Shown piece after piece: positions 45,701-55,704 of a stretch of 64,000 bases of DNA; positions within the stretch are counted from its first letter, which is position 1; every line of letters starts with the position of its first letter. This DNA comes from Mesostigma viride (lineage: Eukaryota; Streptophyta; Mesostigmatophyceae; Mesostigmatales; Mesostigmataceae), in contig RPFO01000392.1 in NCBI GenBank assembly GCA_009746045.1, positions 2,172,745 to 2,236,744 on the forward strand. The letters are read 5' to 3'. Under the pieces are notes generated by a model, which saw only the letters and a program-made list of their open reading frames with translations, searched no databases and was not told where the DNA came from. The position numbers and the translations under genes are program-made.

Positions 45701-48700
45701 TTTATCTGCAGAATAACCAACGTTTGTCTGCTGTGCAACCAGGCACCCCTGTCTCCAGTAGAGTTAGCAGGCACAAATGCAAGCACTAGCTACCCAGGAA
45801 AAACGTCACCCTCGGCACTTTGCATGGATGACTTAAGTCACTGTTGCATAGTATTATACAAGCGGATTTTGTCAGTAGATGGCAACTACAAACACAGATG
45901 CACCGCAGAGGTGCAAGCACCAGCATCCTAGTCTCCAGGAACACGGGCATGGTGGGAACCCTATCTTCACTATGCAACTGTGTCCAGCCGTTGCTTCCTA
46001 TTATCAGGGGCAAGCTTGAAACCAGGTCTGTGTGCCTTACTTCTCCTCAAGCAACCGCGCGACACCGGCCGCCTGGCCCAACAGACCACGATGGCGTCGC
46101 GTCCGGATCCTTCTGCAAGCTCAGGGCTGAAACGTTTGTCCGATCCCTTGTCTTGTTGTGGATGCACTTCATACGACGACTGCCTTGCTATTGAACCCAT
46201 GAGAAAAGATTACACAATCGCCCGCCGCCCCGTCCCCGCCTCCTACCTGATGTTGCGCATCAGCCAGCGAGAAAACCTGAACGCGCGCCTGCCCGCCGAA
46301 CGCTCCCTCTTACGCACCTGATCTTGCGCACCAGCCAGTGGAACAGCCGCGCGTACAGCGCCTTGGCCAGCGCGTCCCTGGCCCCGACCGCCTCCGCCAT
46401 CTTCCGTGGCAACCGGTACACTGACCCGCGCCCGCTGTTGACCGTGTTGGTCGTGAACGCCTCGGCAAGTTCCTTGGCGGGCACCTGCAGGTTCTTGGCC
46501 ACCAGCTCTATTTCTGGCATTTGCTTGATGCTGGCGTGGCCCTCGCCATCCGCCACAAAACTGACGTTGCCAAGGGTCAGCACGGATGCCAGTATGCACA
46601 GCATCGCGTGGCGTTCTGCATCCGTCACGCCCACCATGCGCAGGCCATCCTGGACCACCCTGTGCTCCTCCTCGTCATTGATGGTGGGCACCGTGAGGCA
46701 GCTGCCGCCCTTGAGGTACTCGTACTTGGCCGCGGGGAGCAAGCCATACATGGCCCGCTCGTCCTCGGTGGCCCCCGCGCACAGCTGGTAGAACACATGG
46801 TAGTTGCGTTCGTTTTTGGACTGGCACACAACACGCGACTTCTCCAGCAGGTATGGCGTGATGCGTGCCCCGAGGATAAGGCCCTTGTTGTCAAACTGGA
46901 CTTCGAACAGTTTTCCGAAACGGCTCGAGTTGTTGTTGCGCACGGTCTTGGCATTACCAAACGCCTCCAGCACCGGGTTGGCGTCCAGAATCTGGTGCTC
47001 GATCTTCGCGCCAGCGCCCGCCACTGCCGTGAGGTAGCGCAGCACCCACTTGGTGGTCTCTGTCTTCCCCGCACCGCTCTCGCCACTCACGATGATGGAC
47101 TGGCCACGCCCGGCACTGCGCATGGCCGCATAGGCGCGTTGCGCCACGTTGAAGATGTGAGGGGCCAGCTCGTTGGGGCCTTCCCCCCCCTTGCCCGCGC
47201 GAGAGTACTTTTCCACAAAGTCGGGCGTGTAAATGGGACAGGCCTTGAAGGGGTTCACTGCGATGAGCGTCTCGCCCACCGCCGTCTGCCAAGGAGGGCC
47301 ACAGCATCACGGGAAAAAGGATTGTGGGTGGTCACGCAAGGGTCAAGGCCTCCCGCGGTTGGAAGCGGCGTGCGGCCATCACTACACCTGCTATATATCA
47401 CTACACCTTTACTGATATGGTAGAAAACAGGGGCCAGAAGAACCGCACCCACCCCAGCACCCAGGATCCACTGCTCAGGCAACAGCTGGGATGAGGGGAA
47501 TCAGCCGGCTATACCTTACTGGAGTGGATCAATTACTGACTAGCCTCTTCTGCAAATGCGTGTGGGCTCCTGACGCACATAGAGGGGGCAACGAGTACTT
47601 TCATTAAATCATGTTAGGAAGACAGGTAGGATGCCTCCAGGAAAGGTTACAGTAGTATGAAATTTAATAAGCGCAAAACTAGCATATACAGGGAAGGTGG
47701 GGGCTTAAAGCCCAACAAATGGTAGAAGTTGCGCAAATTTACATGGATATGAAGCCGTTTACTTACGGCCTGCTATATTTACAAGAAGGCTATAAACTTA
47801 CATAGAAGTGGTCGATCTTGTAGCGCACTTCCATGTTGTGCAGGATGGAGGCTTCGTGCAGGATCTAAGGGGCAAGGGCGACAGGTGGATGCATGCAAGG
47901 CACCACATCCAACAGGATCCCATTGGTAAGGGTCCAAACAGCATTCGCACGACGTGCCCATCTGAGCTTGGGTGGCCCCAGCAGCAGATGGCGTTGGAAA
48001 CAAGGTAGGGGCTGATCCATTCACCACGCAGCCACACCATGTGACATGCCCGCTGGAGCATGTGATTTATGTCAAACCAGCTAAGGGCCACGCAGGGCCA
48101 GCAGGTGGAGGTAGGAAGTATGGGAGCGAGATGGCCGCAGGCAGCTACCTGAAGCACGTGGCGATGTACCTGGAGGCATGCCACTGCTTGCCACACAAAA
48201 TAAAGACTGTCCGGTGAGAAGAACTTTGGGGGTGGGCAAGCCCCTATCTGCCCGCCTCAGTGAGCATTGCCATGCGTCAGCAACGTAGGGGCCACCCTGC
48301 AAGTTGCTTACGACAAGACAGCACCACCAGTGAGTGCATAACTGGACAACTGTCTCTTCATGCCGCATCGCCGATGTTTACTAGGGTCTGACTCATCAAC
48401 GCCGTAGGCTCGCAAATCCATCCTAACTCTCCATGCAGTTCCCCTAGCCTCGATCACCAGACGAGCCGGCAGTGCTGTGGTGCCAAGGATGGGTCACATC
48501 ACGCTCGCATGCTCGTCAAGGTTGAGCATGCTCTCGTCGAGCGCGCCGCTGTGTGTGCCTGTCCCACGCGATGATGTTCATATGACACACGTCAGACAAA
48601 CGCGGAGCCGTGTGTGGCCAGCGACAGCAACCACTCAATACGATCGCAGCCATGTTGCAGCACCCACCCGCATATTTGCCCGCTCATGCTGCAGCACCCA

Positions 48701-50495
48701 TCCGCATGCTTGCCCTCTCATGTTGCAGCAACCACTCACATCGAGCGCGGTCATGTTGTCAATGCCCTTGGACGCATCCATGGAGAGCAGGCACACATCC
48801 TTTGTGGGGTAGGACTCCTGTTGGTTGGTTGGTTGGTTGGGTGGGTGGGTGGGTGGGTGGGCGGGCGGGCGGGCAGGCGGGCGGGCGGCGGGCGGGCGCG
48901 GGCGGGCGGGCGGGCGGGCGGGCGGGCGGCGGCGGGCGGGCGGCGGGCGGGCGGGCAGGTGGGCGGGCGGGCAGGTGGGCGGGCGGGCGGGCGGGCGGGC
49001 GGGCGGGCGGGCGGGCGGGCGGGCAGGTGGGCGGGCGGGCGGGCGGGCGGGCGGGCGGGCGGGCGGGGGCGGGCGGGCAGGTGGGCGGGCGGGCAGGTGG
49101 GCGGGCGGGCGGCGGGCGGGCGGGGGCGGGCGGGCGGGCGGCGGGCGGCGGGCGGGCGGGCGGCGGGCGGGCGGGCGGCGGGCGGGCGGGCGGGCGGGCG
49201 GGCGGGCGGGCGGGCGGGCGGGCGGGCGGCGGGCGGGCGGGCGGGCGGGCGGGCGGGCGGCGGGCGGGCGGGCGGCGGCGGGCGGGCGGGCGGGCGGGCG
49301 GGCGGCGGGCGGGCGGGCGGGCGGGCGGGCGGCGGGCGGGCGGGCGGGCGGCGGGCGGGCAGGCGGGCGGGCGGGCGGGCGGGCGGGCAGGTGGGCGGGC
49401 GGGCAGGTGGGCGGCGCGGCGGGCGGGCGGGGCGGGCGGGCGGGCAGGTGGGCGGGCGGCGGGCGGGCGGGCGGGCGGGCGGGCGGCGGCGGGCGGGCGG
49501 GCGGGCGGGCGGGCGGGCGGGCGGGCGGCGGGCGGGCGGCGGGCGGGCGGGCGGGCGGGCGGCGGGCGGGCGGGCGGGCGGGCGGCGGGCGGGCGGGCGG
49601 GCGGGCGGGCGGGCGGGCGGGCGGGGCGGGCGGGCGGGCGGCGGGCGGGCGGGCGGGCGGCGGGCGGGCGGCGGGCGGGCAGGTGGGCGGGCGGGCAGGT
49701 GGGCGGGCGGGCGGGCGGGCGGGCGGGCAGGTGGGCGGGCGGGCAGGTGGGCGGGCGGGCGGGCGGGCGGGCGGGCGGGCGGGCGGGCAGGTGGGCGGGC
49801 GGGCGGGCGGGCGGGCAGGCGGGCGGGCGGGCGGGCGGGCGGGCGGGCGGGCGGGCGGGCGGGCGGGCGGGCGGGCGGGCGGGCGGGCGGGCGGGCGGGC
49901 GGGCAGGTGCGGGCGGGCGGGCGGGCGGGCGGGCGGGCGGGCGGGCAGGTGGCGGCGGGCGGCGGCGGCGGGCGGGCGGGCGGGCGGGCGGGCGGGGCGG
50001 GCGGGCGGGCGGCGGGCGGGCGGCGGCGGGCGGGCGGCGGGCGGGCGGGCGGGCGGGCGGCGGGCGGGCGGGCGGGCGGGCGGGCGGCGGGCGGGCGGCG
50101 GGGGCGGGCGGCGGCGGGCGGCGGCGGGCGGGCGGGCGGGCGGGCGGGCGGCGGGCGGGCGGGGCGGGCGGGCGGGCGGGCGGGCGGGCGGGCGGGCGGG
50201 CGGGCGGGCGGGCGGCGGGCGGGGGCGGCGGGCGGGCGGGCGGGCGGGCGGGCGGCGGGCGGGCGGCGGCGGGCGGGCGGCGGGCGGGCGGGCGGGCGGG
50301 CGGGCGGCGGGCGGCGGGCGGGCGGCGGGCGGGCGGGCGGGCGGCGGGCGGGCGGGCGGGCGGGCGGGCGGCGGGCGGGCGGGCGGGCGGCGGGCGGGCG
50401 GGCGGGCGGGCGGGCGGGCGGGCGGGCGGGCGGGCGGGCGGGCGGGCGGGCGGGCGGGCGGCGGCGGGCGGGCGGGCGGGCCGGCCAGCTGGCCG

Positions 50496-50566
<71 letters not shown>

Positions 50567-53327
50567 GGTGGGTGGGTGGGTGGGTGGGTGGGTGGGTGGG
50601 TGGGTGGGTGGGTGGGTGGGTCGGTGGGATGCGCAAGTTTTGAGGGAATTAAGTGCATGAACCCCGAGAATCAGCCTACAGGCAAAAGAAAGAAGAAGGC
50701 AGAACATTATGTACCCTCGAATGCTAACAGGACATTTCAACATGTGCAGAACTGCCAGTACTTCATAAGACAACGCTGCAGGAGGTCAGAGGCAGATATA
50801 TATCTTTTGCTGCTAAATGATACCTCACGCTGCTGAAAGCAGTCCAGTGCTGTATGACAACACTCAAAAGTACAGCGATGCAACACAAAGGCACACTTCA
50901 CCTGCAGCCTTCATGCCTTGATCCAAGGAGCCAACAGGCACACCATCATCAACACGGCTCACAGAGGTCTGGCTGCCATTTGCCTGCATCAGGGTGCGAA
51001 GTGGCCTTCCAGAACAGCCACAAAGACTCTTCAAAGGCCCAAGTGATGGCAGGTCGATGGATGATCGAAGAATCTTGTATGTTTAGCTCAGCAGCCAGGC
51101 ACTGCCCACACTCCATGTGCCCCACCGCCTCAGACAAGCTTCTGTTAGGACGTACATCCTCACGTGGGCAGCATTGCACCAGCACAGGCACACAACACAC
51201 GCACCAGCAGACCCTCACGATGGCTGCCACCTACCGGCCCATTTGGCAGCTGCACCTTGACCTTGTCGCCGCACATCTCTACCACTGTGCCCTGCGCCCA
51301 GGCCATGCTAGGGTGCTTCACGTAGATGGTCGAGCCCTGCACACACACGCGCACGCACAAGTCTGTGGTGGTTACAAGGGAGTCGAGAAGGAATATGGCC
51401 CCGTGGCAGCGAGGACGGAACAGAACAGCAAGAAACACGGGACAGTGTGTCCTGTACAAGTTGTGTTGAGTAGAGATGTATGGGGTACAAAGTAAGGTCC
51501 CACAGCGACCAAAATACTTGCGAAGTTGGCAAGGTGACAAGGGGCAGGCTGGGTGCCATGGCCAGCAGCAGCCTTGTACTGATAGTTCTATTCTTGTACT
51601 GATAATTATTTCACACCATTTCAAACAAGTGGCACACACAAGACAAGGAATGGCCGCTTTCTTTAACAAGGCGGATGAGACGGTAGCTCATCAAAGCGCG
51701 TGCCAAGGTCTCTGCACTGTCACGGTGCGGATGCTGCCCATCATTCAGTCAAGCTAGAGGACGCAGGTATTGGGTTCGAATTGCTTTTGCTGACTGTGGG
51801 TCCAAAAAACAACCTAAACGCCACTGGACTTACTGCCCAGCAGCCTTGCCTTGGCCGCCGTACCGAGCGGTAGCCAATAGATATACTGGTCCTCCCTGAT
51901 ATAATACGCAGCACGGCTGATGGATGTGGGGAAGAGCAATCCTAAAATGAGCATGGGGGCACCAACAAGACAGGTTGTCTGGTGCCTGTTGGTCAATTTA
52001 GCAAATTCATGGGATGCACATTAATAATGGTAGGGGACTCTGCTGGTAATCAAATCAAGGATAAGAAGCAGGTCGTATAGTGAGGATGGTGGGAACTCTA
52101 CCGGTTGTGAGGGATATGAAAGGCAGGTCATAGTGCAGGCCGTAGGCAGCTTGACATGAACTATGCATGCCATCTGGCCGTCAGCACGCCTGCAATCGAT
52201 ATAACAATGCCAGCAGTTGCACATGCAGGGATCCATGTCGGTGCTGCGTGGCAGGTCCACATCATGGGGCACCCAAGCAGTACCCTTGGCCCCATGCACC
52301 CATGGGCTTGGCGCGCCGTTGATGGCTGCGACACACAAGCCATTAGTGTGCTGTCACATCCAGTTCAACCCCTGCCAGCTTTTCGTGCACCCAATAGGCA
52401 TGCCAGCAATATGGTTGCAGGTTGTCTCCGGCAGGACACTCTTCCATGTGTGGGACACCACGGGTGAGACCTTGTGGCATCCACACGCGGCTCCCTTCAA
52501 GCGCACACACAGCGCCATCACTATACATGCATGCCCACACCGCACTTGTCTCCTCCCTTGACCATGGCCCCCCACCTGTATTACGAGTTATGGCCTCTAT
52601 GAGTTATTCGTCTCACCTTGACCATGGCCCCCCACCTGTATTATGAGTTATGGCCACTGAGTTATTCATCTCACCTTGACCATGGCCTCCAACCTGTATT
52701 ATGAGTTATGGCCTCTATGAGTTATTCGTCTCACCTTGACCATGGCCCCCCACCTGTATTATGAGTCATGGCCACTGAGTTATTCATCTCACCTTGACCA
52801 TGGCCTCCAACCTGTATTATGAGTTATGGCCACTATGAGATATTTGTATCACCTTGATCACGGCCTCCCACCTGTGTTATGAGTTATGGCCACTACACTC
52901 GTCTCACCTTGACCATGGCCTCCCACCTTCTGCCGGCATGAAAGGGTCTCACCTTGACCATGGCGGCAGGGTCACGCGGGGGGGCACTCGATACATTGCC
53001 AGCCACACCATTCGCCCCACCATGCGCCACAGCATTCGTTTTTGGTGGCGTCGGCTGGGTTTTGGGGGGCGCGGGCTTCACAGCGTTGGCGGCAGGGGCA
53101 GCAGCCGGCGGGGGAGCAGGCGACTTGAGTGGCAGGGCATCGGGAGGGGGGGGGGAGGCAGGGGGGGGAGGGGTGGCTGGTGGGGGCCCGCCTGGAGGAG
53201 GGGGGGCAGCGCCCGGGGGGGGCGGGGCTTTAGCGGCATTGGCGGCTGTGGGTGCAGCGGGGCGAGGTGGGGGGGGTGGAGGTGGGGGGGGTTTCTTTGG
53301 GGGAGGTGGTGGAGGAGGGGGAGGCAT
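30775..53327 (-). CDS. Myosin heavy chain with polyproline leader, IQ, PH and FERM domains (22 exons recognised)
   Basis: Minus-strand exons: 53327-52953, 51336-51235, 48817-48740, 47864-47802, 47285-46318, 45478-45403, 45206-45042, 44569-44405, 43939-43742, 42966-42761, 42316-42166, 41851-41766, 41085-41039, 40315-39675, 38998-38870, about 38455-38264, 37222-36958, 36274-36009, 33627-33491, 33162-32931, 32628-32542, 30885-30775. Phases chain, giving about 1580 residues. Domains in order: polyproline leader ([12 protein letters not shown]); SH3-like ([15 protein letters not shown]); motor with P-loop GESGAGKT, switch [10 protein letters not shown], switch II DIFGFE, actin-loop HYVRCIKPN and converter [12 protein letters not shown]; two IQ-like motifs ([18 protein letters not shown]); a Lys/Glu/Arg helix; PH ([19 protein letters not shown] to [13 protein letters not shown]); FERM F1 ([16 protein letters not shown]), F2 and F3 ([23 protein letters not shown]). 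An actin motor with membrane-lipid and protein-binding tails is implied. The last FERM residues and stop are unresolved. PH-FERM is not a tail of the plant myosin classes VIII and XI. Introns hold most of the window's tandem arrays. Confidence 0.9.
31543..32410. repeat. 21-bp minisatellite, about 41 copies, in a myosin intron
   Basis: The unit contains GCATATGGATATAGGGAACA and repeats every 21 bp. Point variants (ACAGGG, GAGCATG, CAAATG, GAATATG) are scattered and some are shared by several units. Because 21 is divisible by three and no unit has a stop, both strands stay open for over 300 codons. That is a property of the repeat. It lies in the intron between exons 32628-32542 and 30885-30775 of the myosin. 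Confidence 0.96.
33637..35592. repeat. 29-bp minisatellite, about 67 copies, abutting a myosin 3' splice site
   Basis: The unit combines GGGGCAAGAACAAGACAGGG with CGCGACAAA (29 bp). Common variants are ACACGG, ACATGG and GGTGCG. The array fills the intron between exons 36274-36009 and 33627-33491, and its last unit runs into the acceptor, since the minus strand reads TTCTTGCCCCTGCAG|GCGGTA. The unit's pyrimidine-rich strand (TTCTTGCCCCTTTG) resembles that acceptor tract, so the array may have been seeded there. Long frames across it are artefacts. Confidence 0.96.
37850..38266 (-). repeat. Degenerate tandem array of a myosin splice donor, about 8 copies
   Basis: The true junction is AGGAGCAAG|gtatga (exon end 38264). 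Downstream on the minus strand the exon-end word recurs with a GT after it at about 38213 (ATGAGCAAG|gtgagt), 38165 (GTGCAAG|gtacca), 38120 (GTAGCAAG|gtacat), 38081 (CGCAGCAAG|gtgcgt), 38022, 37968 and 37912 (CGCAGCAAG|gtg). Spacing is about 40-60 bp, and C-rich (plus-strand) spacer has accumulated between copies. Confidence 0.75.
41426..41720. repeat. Two-block pentanucleotide array, (CGCCA)39 then (TGCCA)19
   Basis: 39 units of CGCCA (41426-41620) switch abruptly, through CGGCT, to 19 units of TGCCA (41626-41720). It lies in the myosin intron between the two IQ-motif exons (41851-41766 and 41085-41039), close to the upstream donor. Confidence 0.98.
43577..43765 (-). repeat. 47-bp tandem array of a myosin splice donor, 4 copies
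   Basis: The exon end GCCAACCAGTTCAAG and its donor gtaagtgcagttgctgcc are repeated four times at a 47-bp period, putting AAG|gtaagt donors at 43742 (the outermost, used in the exon chain), 43695, 43648 and 43601. Copies differ by only one to three bases. As 47 is not a multiple of three, using an inner donor would shift the frame. Confidence 0.93.
46243..46345 (-). repeat. 71-bp tandem duplication of a myosin splice donor
   Basis: Minus strand: exon end CACTGGCTGGTGCGCAAGAT, CAG|gtgcgt (46318). About 71 bp further on, CGCTGGCTGATGCGCAACAT, CAG|gtagga (46247). The first donor gives the correct phase for exon 45478-45403 ([12 protein letters not shown]). The second would shift the frame. Confidence 0.82.
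48655..48745 (-). repeat. About 34-bp tandem array at a myosin splice donor, 3 copies
   Basis: On the minus strand the donor GAT|gtgagtggttgctgc (exon end 48740) is followed by two further copies of GGGTGCTGCARCATGAG plus GGGCAARYATGCGG. The copies begin near the junction, but only the first and third keep a GT at the equivalent place. Confidence 0.65.
48834..50485. repeat. 1.65-kb (GGGC/GGC)n-type G-rich array
   Basis: This is dominated by GGGC, broken by GGC, GGGGC, and GGCAGGTGGGC variants, with almost no A or T. It lies in the myosin intron between the SH3-like exon (51336-51235) and exon 48817-48740. On the coding (minus) strand it is C-rich, so nascent RNA is C-rich and the displaced DNA strand is G-rich. 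Ala/Gly/Arg and Pro/Ala/Arg frames of over 600 codons here are artefacts. Confidence 0.97.
50501..50622. repeat. (GT)n followed by (GGGT)n
   Basis: About 28 GT dinucleotides (50501-50557) continue directly into about 16 GGGT tetranucleotides. They sit in the same myosin intron as the 1.65-kb G-rich array. Confidence 0.97.
52545..52957 (-). repeat. 58-61-bp tandem array of the first myosin splice donor, about 7 copies
   Basis: The true exon-1 end is GCCATGGTCAAG|gtgaga (52953). GCCATGGTCAAG|gtgag recurs at about 52908, 52793, 52735, 52675 and 52617, with weaker copies near 52850 (gtgata) and 52553. Units are 58 or 61 bp and also carry CATAATACAG|GTGG, so each inner copy has a possible acceptor 19 nt before its donor. 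Confidence 0.88.
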
Positions 53328-54040
53328 GATGACGACTCTATCCTGTCGGCGGCCGTCCTGGCTGCTTCAAACGAGGACTATTGCGCCGCCAGGTTGGTTT
53401 AAGCGGTGACTAGGGAGAGGAAATGCACCGGCGCCAGAGAAAGGATTCGCCTGTCCTGTTTGCATAATGGACTCTGGTAGAAAGAATTTGATGTTCGTTC
53501 TCAGCTGGAAAGTGCTGGGGTTTGAGGAAAAGTTACCATTTCCAGCCGCCCAGATAATTTTTATAGGCCATCTCAAGCCCGCCCTCAGCTTCCAGGATCC
53601 TTTTCTCCATATTCTCCTTCTAAAATGTAAACGTTTGCGTGAAATAAGCCTGGAAGATACCTTACCCCGATCGAGGTCGGGCTCAGCGGAAGAGTTCCGA
53701 GCGAGGGCGAGCTCCCGTGGTTGCTTGCAATACTGCAATTCCCACGGTTTACGCGTACACTCAGAAACTAGAAGCCTACAATAATGCCTGGAGCAAGCAT
53801 CTGCAATTCCTTGCATGGCGAGAACCATTTCCAGTCTCGTGTTTCTCCCCAGTGCGTCCCCATGCCCAGGTACGAAAGGGCGCTAATGTCTCTGTGCGCG
53901 CGTGATCGTTACGCTGCTTCCTCGCCTTGCTCCGCCGCGTCCCGTAAAAGTCCGCCACCTCGCCGGGGTAGGCGTCGCCGCGCCGCTCCGCATCGCTCAC
54001 AGCTTGCTATTAGTAAGGTTTATATTGTAAAATCCGCTAC
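53328..54040. other. Region upstream of the myosin start codon
   Basis: About 700 bp separate the myosin ATG from the 5S rRNA gene. It should contain the myosin promoter and 5' UTR. I recognise no other gene and no strong TATA element at a suitable distance. Confidence 0.45.
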
Positions 54041-54049
54041 CAGTTGTCA

Positions 54050-54168
54050 TGATTCGTTCATACCAGGCAGAACACACCGCATCCCATCAGACCTGCGAAG
54101 TTAAGCTGCCTTGGGCCAGCTTAGTAGTGTGATCGGTGACGGCACGCGAATCCCTGGTGACGAATTGT
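54050..54168 (+). rRNA. 5S ribosomal RNA gene
   Basis: The 119-nt segment has the eukaryotic 5S core: CATACCA near the 5' end, CGCATCCCATCAGACCTGCG, GAAGTTAAGC (box A), CTTGGGC, and GATCGGTGAC (box C region). Terminal helix I can form between GATTCG (from about 54051) and CGAATT (about 54161-54166). These bases differ from the plant consensus on both strands while still pairing, which argues for function rather than decay. A T4 run at 54174-54177 is a suitable Pol III terminator. It is a single copy here, not in an array. Confidence 0.85.
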
Positions 54169-55704
54169 ACTCCTTTTACAGTAGCTCTCTTAGCCTCGGA
54201 ACTGCTTTTTGCCAAAACTTCCACCTTTTTTTGAGCCGCTCAAAGTATGGCCGGTGTCATGTGAGTCACGTCTTGTCAGCCCCTGAAGTTATTTATGATT
54301 AGCCAATTGCATAGATGGCGTTGCAAACAATCAATTCCACGTTTTTCGTGTCTACCAACAGCCTGGCGCATTGGCAACTTTTCTCATTTCTGAATAGTAC
54401 CCCGGGTCCCCTTCCACGATGTTGGAACGCCATGCATCCAGGAATAGTTGTCTCACAGTTTGCCCTCGGTAGGAATATTTTCCGTGCAAAAAGGTCCAAC
54501 TGGTCTGCACAATGAATTGCCTGTTACAACTCTGATGCAGGCCAGTTTGGCTGCATGCTCAGCAGGAGGAGGACCAGGAGGAAACTTGAGGATTATATCC
54601 CCCTCTAGTGACTATATGGTCGGGGCATGATGCAGGCGATATTTGAAACTTTCGTGTAATTATTTTTCTAATGAGATTAGCATAGTTCTCCGAGATTAGC
54701 ATAGTACTCCGAGATTAGCCTATACTCCGAGCCACGAGGTAGTAGCCATGGCTGACGGCGGCGCTCATAACTTTCACGTTTGGGCCCCAAAGTTGGCCGC
54801 GAATATCACAATCGCTTCGTCTTTCTAAGACGCACACGCTGATATATTTCCCCGAAGCTATTACGCAATATTATGACGAGCAAACGCTCCACGACGCAAC
54901 GCAACTTGGAGGCTGCGATGAGCAATGCAAACACGCGCCTACAGCTCTGGCTGCAACTCCGCCTCCCAGCCTCTCAGGCAGCGGTGCCACTAACCCAGCG
55001 TTAGTGGTCTACTCGGCTCCTCCCGACGCCTCGCCCTCGGCATCGCCTCAGCCCAAACGGAGTCGCCCTGCGGACCTGCGCAGGCGCAAGGTCGCCTTCG
55101 ACATCAACTCTCCCGGCCATTGGCAACGCTGCCACCGGCCAATTCATGGATGACGTGTTTTTCGGCACGCACGCCTCGCTTCTGGAACTGTGCCGGCACC
55201 TTCACAGCCAGCATCGCATCAACCCCGGCGGTAACGGCACCAAAGCCCCGCGTTTGATTCAGGTCACTGCGGACCTTCTTCATGTTAACCCTCGCCCGGC
55301 CCGCCTTCAGCGGATCACTCTCTGCTCCCTCCTCCGACGGGCGCACCAAGGCCGAGATCTGGGATCTCCCGCCCTCCGCCCCTGCCCCACCGCCCTCACC
55401 GAAACCATGTACATTTCGCTCCATCCTCACGGAGCTCCTTGCACAGCACGTGACCCCCTAGCTTCTTGCCGCCGCGATCGATGTGGCAGCAATGGGCAGC
55501 ACGCTGGCTGCTGAGCTCCCTCACCTTTCCACCACCGCCACCGCCACCTCCAAAACCACCGACGCCATCACCGACCAGCTCCTCGACATCGACCAGCGCC
55601 TCAAGGACCACGCCATCGCCATCGAGTGCCTGCAAAACACCGCAGGCATCACCGCCCAGGCGGTGAAGGACATTGCCGCCAAGCCAGCTGGCCTGGCTGG
55701 CGAT

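Noticed and set aside
48610-50836. Frames of over 600 codons rich in Ala-Gly-Arg or Pro-Ala-Arg
   Set aside because: Product of the GGGC array in a myosin intron; there is no domain, and all frames are open because T and A are nearly absent.
52893-53409. Gly-rich plus-strand frames opposite the myosin leader
   Set aside because: They are complements of the polyproline exon, which is supported by the start codon and in-phase splicing to the SH3-like exon.
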